From Oxalobacteraceae sp. CFBP 8761 (lineage in GTDB: Bacteria > Pseudomonadota > Gammaproteobacteria > Burkholderiales > Burkholderiaceae_D), in the NCBI GenBank assembly GCA_014841595.1, contig JACYUE010000001.1, forward strand, positions 2,592,996-2,656,995: a stretch of DNA of 64,000 bases. Reading direction: 5' to 3'. Each line of letters begins with the position of its first letter. Position 1 is the stretch's first letter. Of this stretch, positions 60,848 through 64,000 are shown piece by piece. The notes under the pieces are model-generated. The model searched no databases, was not told where the DNA came from, and saw only the letters and a program-made list of their open reading frames with translations. A program made the position numbers and the translations under genes.

Positions 60848-61690
60848 TCAGTCGGCGCCGAGACCGGCGTTGACGAGGCGTTGTTTGAGGCGTTCGTTTT
60901 CGGTCAGCAGCGTGGCCAGGCGATCTTTCATCGCCGCGCGTTCGCTGCGCAGCGTGACCAGCTCGTCGGCCGGATCGATCACTTCTTTCTCTTTGCGCGG
61001 GCGGGCCGCACTTTTCTGTTCGCGCACCTGGCGCGCGGCCTGCTGCAATTCCTTGCGTCCGCCGGCCACGGCGGCCAGTTGCGCCGATTCGGGCAGCTGC
61101 GCCACATTGGCGGCGGCATTGATCGAGATGGTGCCGGTGCGCACCGCTTCGCGCAGCTCGGGGGTGGCGGCCTTCTGGATGCGCTCGATCTGGCTGATCG
61201 TATTGCTCGACACACGCGCCGCACGCGCGACATCTTCGCGCGTATTCCATGGCGGCGAGGCAGGGTCAAGCGCCGCGTCGGCATCGCTACCCTCATCGGC
61301 GGGACGCTCGGCCACGCGGGCCGAGACGATCTCTTTCTTCTTCAGCGCCAGCACGCCGCGCTGGAAGTCCGATACGCTGCGGCGCGCCAGGTGGTTATCG
61401 ATCATCCACAGCATGACGTCTTCGATCGATTCGAACGTGTTGTTGTGGACGGTGCGGAACGGGATGCCGTGCTTCTGGCACAGTTCATAGCGATTGTGGC
61501 CGTCGATCAGCGTATCGCGCCAGAGTACCAATGCATCGCGGCAACCTTCGGCCAAGAGGCTGCGCTCGAGCGCGGCTTGTTCGATCGGGCTGAGTGGATC
61601 GACGAAAGAGCGCAATTCGTCGTTGATCGTGATATTCAATTCGGGTCCTTGCATGTCGTGCTGGGGAGTGTCGTGGTGCGGCGGCGGCAT
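60848..61690 (-). CDS. ParB/RepB-like nuclease-domain protein
   Basis: A 280-residue protein. The ParB N-terminal domain is seen in LSPIEQAALERSLLAEGCRDALVLWRDTLIDGHNRYELC; a helix-turn-helix-like middle (REDVARAARVSSNTISQIERI) and a coiled-coil C-terminus follow. It is unlike the chromosomal ParB of the oriC region and has no ParA partner. The start is uncertain (ATG 61690 or 61654); the frame is open to 61846 but that part overlaps the tRNA. Confidence 0.75.
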   Translation of the reverse strand: MPPPHHDTPQHDMQGPELNITINDELRSFVDPLSPIEQAALERSLLAEGCRDALVLWRDTLIDGHNRYELCQKHGIPFRTVHNNTFESIEDVMLWMIDNHLARRSVSDFQRGVLALKKKEIVSARVAERPADEGSDADAALDPASPPWNTREDVARAARVSSNTISQIERIQKAATPELREAVRTGTISINAAANVAQLPESAQLAAVAGGRKELQQAARQVREQKSAARPRKEKEVIDPADELVTLRSERAAMKDRLATLLTENERLKQRLVNAGLGAD

Positions 61691-61816
61691 TGAGGTGCCG
61701 CATGGCATGCTACACCATACAGACGAGACCGCTGAGCTGCGCTTGCCCTGCCTGGATGGTTGGGGGTTGCGCGCCAGGGTTCGTGCATCGGCGCTGTGGA
61801 GCGCCGGGATCATTCG

Positions 61817-61901
61817 TGGTGCGGGCAGCCGGAATCGAACCGGCACGCCTCACGGCGGCAGATTTTAAGTCTGATGCGTCTACCAATTTCGCCATGCCCG
61901 C
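61817..61901 (-). tRNA. tRNA-Leu(UAA)
   Basis: An 85-base minus-strand tRNA. The acceptor stem GCGGGCA pairs with TGCCCGC, followed by encoded ACCA; the T arm GCCGG-TTCGATT-CCGGC is perfect; the D arm is GGCGAAATTGGTAGACGC; and the anticodon loop CTTAAAA carries TAA. A class II variable arm fits leucine. Confidence 0.97.
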
Positions 61902-62148
61902 GCCGCCCGGATTGTACTACGTGGAGCAACTCGGGTGTTAGTGGCTGAGCTACGCCGCCGGATATAAACACATACTCTCAACATGGCTATTACACCAAAG
62001 TGCTTCAGGTTTCAAGGGAGCGCGGCCTTCACGCGAGCTGACATAAAATCAACGCATTAACTTGTCATTTCTTTTCGCCTGGGTGGCGCCCTCGTATCGA
62101 CGCCAACGCCACGGTGAACAACGTACTGTATAGAAGGAACTTCCAAAC

Positions 62149-62796
62149 ATGGAACAATTCAGGGAAATCAAGCTGTCCCGGCGCGATGTATTGATCGCCG
62201 GCGCGGTATCGGCCTCGGCCGTGGCAATGCCGGGCGCAAACGCGCAAACGGCCGCCAACGCCCCGGCCGCCAACCCGGAGCCGGTCAAGGTCGGCGTCTC
62301 CTTCAACGTCAACGGCAAGGATGTCACGCTCGAACTCGACACGCGCACGACGCTGCTCGACGCGCTGCGTGAGCATCTGCACCTGACCGGCTCGAAAAAA
62401 GGCTGCGACCAGGGCCAGTGCGGCGCCTGCACCATCATCATGGATGGCCGCCGCATCAACTCGTGCCTGTCGCTGGCGATCATGCACGACGGCGCCAAGA
62501 TCACGACGATCGAAGGTCTCGGCACGCCGGACAAACTGCACCCGATGCAGGCTGCCTTCGTCAAGCACGACGGCTACCAGTGCGGGTACTGTACCCCGGG
62601 CCAGATCTGTGCCAGCGTGTCGGTGATCGAAGAAATTCGCGCCGGCATGCCGAGCCACGTCACGGCCGACCTCAACGCCAAGCCACAGATGACCGTGGAA
62701 GAAATCCGTGAGCGCATGAGCGGCAATATCTGCCGATGTGGCGCCTACTCCAACATCATCGATGCCATCAAGGAAGTGGGAGGGGTCAAAGCATGA
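62149..62796 (+). CDS. paoA: periplasmic aldehyde oxidoreductase, 2Fe-2S subunit
   Basis: A 215-residue exported iron-sulfur protein. A Tat signal (SRRDVLIAG) sends it folded to the periplasm. The ferredoxin cluster has [11 protein letters not shown] plus a later Cys; the second domain has [10 protein letters not shown] and ICRCGAYSN, giving two [2Fe-2S] clusters. It passes electrons from the molybdopterin subunit. The paoB start is inside its last codons (4-base overlap), so the three genes are co-translated. Confidence 0.92.
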   Translation: MEQFREIKLSRRDVLIAGAVSASAVAMPGANAQTAANAPAANPEPVKVGVSFNVNGKDVTLELDTRTTLLDALREHLHLTGSKKGCDQGQCGACTIIMDGRRINSCLSLAIMHDGAKITTIEGLGTPDKLHPMQAAFVKHDGYQCGYCTPGQICASVSVIEEIRAGMPSHVTADLNAKPQMTVEEIRERMSGNICRCGAYSNIIDAIKEVGGVKA

Positions 62797-63746
62797 AGGT
62801 CTTTACTTACCAACGCGCCACCACGCCTGCACAGGCAGCGCAGACCGTGGCCCGCACACCAGGCGCACGTTTCATCGCCGGCGGCACCAACCTGCTCGAC
62901 CTGATGAAGCTCGAGATCGAAACGCCGGGCGCCCTGGTCGACGTCAATAAACTGGGCTTCGACAAGATCGAGCCCACTGCCAACGGCGGCCTGCGCATCG
63001 GCGCCTTCGTGCGCAACACCGATCTGGCATCCGACCCGCGCGTGCGCAAGGACTACGCCGTGCTGTCGCGCGCCCTGCTGTCGGGCGCGTCGACCCAGTT
63101 GCGCAACAAGGCAACGACGTCGGGCAACCTGCTGCAGCGCACCCGCTGCTCGTACTTCTACGACACCGCGCAAAAGTGCAACAAACGCCAGCCGGGCAGC
63201 GGTTGCGCCGCCATCGGCGGCTTCACGCGCAACCTGGCCGTGGTCGGCACGAGCGACGCCTGCATCGCCACGCACCCGAGCGACATGGCGGTTGCCATGC
63301 GCCTGCTGGATGCCGAGGTCGAAACCGTGCGCGCCGATGGCAGCAAGCGCACGATCCCGATCGCCGATTTCCACCGCCTGCCGGGCAACACCCCGCACAT
63401 CGAAACGGTGCTGGAACCAGGTGAGCTGATCACGTATGTGACGCTGCCGAAGCCGCTGGGCGGCGTGCACGCGTACAAGAAAGTCCGTGACCGCGCATCG
63501 TATGCGTTCGCGCTGGTGTCGGTTGCCACCGTGATCCTGCCGGACGGCAGCGGCCGCGTGGCTGTTGGCGGCGTGGCCCACAAGCCATGGCGCGTCGAAG
63601 CCGCCGAGCAGCAGATGGGCGCGGGCGCCAAGGCCGTGGCCGACCGCCTGATGGCCGGCGCCAAGACCACCGAAGAGAATGCCTTCAAGGTTCCTTTGGT
63701 TCACCGTATTTTGGCCGCAGCAATGCAAGACGCAAAGAAAGCCTAA
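62793..63746 (+). CDS. paoB: periplasmic aldehyde oxidoreductase, FAD subunit
   Basis: A 317-residue FAD-binding protein of the CO dehydrogenase medium-chain fold: [13 protein letters not shown] near residue 33 and [11 protein letters not shown] Cys-rich insertion, [21 protein letters not shown], matches the [4Fe-4S] site of PaoB. It bridges paoA and paoC. ATG 62793 overlaps the paoA stop. Confidence 0.92.
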   Translation: MKVFTYQRATTPAQAAQTVARTPGARFIAGGTNLLDLMKLEIETPGALVDVNKLGFDKIEPTANGGLRIGAFVRNTDLASDPRVRKDYAVLSRALLSGASTQLRNKATTSGNLLQRTRCSYFYDTAQKCNKRQPGSGCAAIGGFTRNLAVVGTSDACIATHPSDMAVAMRLLDAEVETVRADGSKRTIPIADFHRLPGNTPHIETVLEPGELITYVTLPKPLGGVHAYKKVRDRASYAFALVSVATVILPDGSGRVAVGGVAHKPWRVEAAEQQMGAGAKAVADRLMAGAKTTEENAFKVPLVHRILAAAMQDAKKA

Positions 63747-63749
63747 GCC

Positions 63750-64000
63750 ATGAAATTCCTGACTCCAGCAACCACCAATCCGATTGACCGCATGCGCTAT
63801 GTCGGTCAGCCGACCAACCGCATCGACGGCAAACTCAAGACCACCGGCACCGCACCGTACGCGTACGAGCATCACAAGGAAGTACCGAACGCCGCCCAAG
63901 GCTTCGTCGTGGGCTCCGGTATCGCTAAAGGCCGCATCGCATCGATCGACATCGAGGCTGCGCGCCGCGCACCGGGCGTACTGGCTGTTGTCACGGCCGA
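63750..64000 (+). CDS. paoC: periplasmic aldehyde oxidoreductase, molybdenum-binding subunit, N-terminal part
   Basis: Starts at ATG 63750, 3 bases after paoB; 83 codons are visible. The RYVGQPTNRIDGKLKTTG segment and later GVLAVVT fit the start of the molybdopterin-cytosine-dinucleotide subunit that oxidises aromatic aldehydes. The catalytic domain lies outside the window. Confidence 0.9.
   Translation, partial: MKFLTPATTNPIDRMRYVGQPTNRIDGKLKTTGTAPYAYEHHKEVPNAAQGFVVGSGIAKGRIASIDIEAARRAPGVLAVVTA

Noticed and set aside
61817..62148. Attachment site of an integrated element at tRNA-Leu
   Set aside because: No integrase gene and no repeat of the tRNA 3' end was seen nearby.

Overview
The window is 64 kb of GC-rich betaproteobacterial chromosome. 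The gene families, the prfB-lysS and bamD/rluD/pgeF neighbourhoods, an MSHA-type pilus operon, PHA synthase genes, a PEP-CTERM protein and clusters of a short REP-like repeat all point to an Oxalobacteraceae of the Massilia/Telluria/Duganella kind. That placement is inferred from gene content; no 16S gene is present. Nearly all of the window is dense coding sequence. There is no prophage, insertion sequence or CRISPR array.

Layout. 1-683: 5' part of a periplasmic cyclic-nucleotide phosphodiesterase. 817-4250: prfB (with programmed frameshift), a HAD phosphatase, lysS and a terminator. 4253-10124: nucleotide nucleosidase ppnN and two peptide transporters (POT and OPT families) separated by REP-like cluster 1. 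10288-13254: penicillin-binding protein 1A and a DUF1428 protein. 13269-18201: the most unusual segment (see below). 18342-22353: two sister small lipoproteins, an HDOD protein coupled to a 5'-nucleotidase, and a two-domain SGNH hydrolase. 22511-27362: mfd, serB and a small lipoprotein. 27401-27676: REP-like cluster 2. 27692-31767: DUF1349, an unknown protein with DUF72, thioredoxin 2, a small membrane protein and metC. 31780-35847: rimO, phaR and phaC. 35909-38963: small membrane protein, pgeF, rluD and bamD. 39019-42849: yaaA, an orphan PIN protein, an aminotransferase and a CNNM/CBS membrane protein. 42958-53321: MSHA-type pilus operon on the minus strand (E-G-A-I-I2-J-K-L-M-N). 53588-57905: PEP-CTERM protein, Prc protease and a membrane protein with an HELAH motif. 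57910-61901: tdk, a penicillin/AHL acylase-type hydrolase, a ParB-like protein and tRNA-Leu(UAA). 62149-end: a paoABC-type periplasmic aldehyde oxidoreductase, with paoC cut by the window edge.

Main discovery candidate. The 14638-15072 product aligns without gaps, through the chromophore region, with photoactive yellow protein (PYP). It keeps the chromophore-binding Cys and the Tyr and Glu that hydrogen-bond the chromophore. It is translationally coupled to a PAS-PAS-GGDEF diguanylate cyclase, which overlaps a PAS-GGDEF-EAL protein. Divergent from it is a short adenylate-forming ligase with an acyl-carrier domain at its N-terminus, which could activate the p-coumaroyl chromophore as a carrier-bound thioester instead of a CoA thioester. 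This reads as a self-contained blue-light to c-di-GMP module with a possibly new chromophore-loading route. The PYP assignment rests on visible residues; the chromophore role of the ligase is inference.
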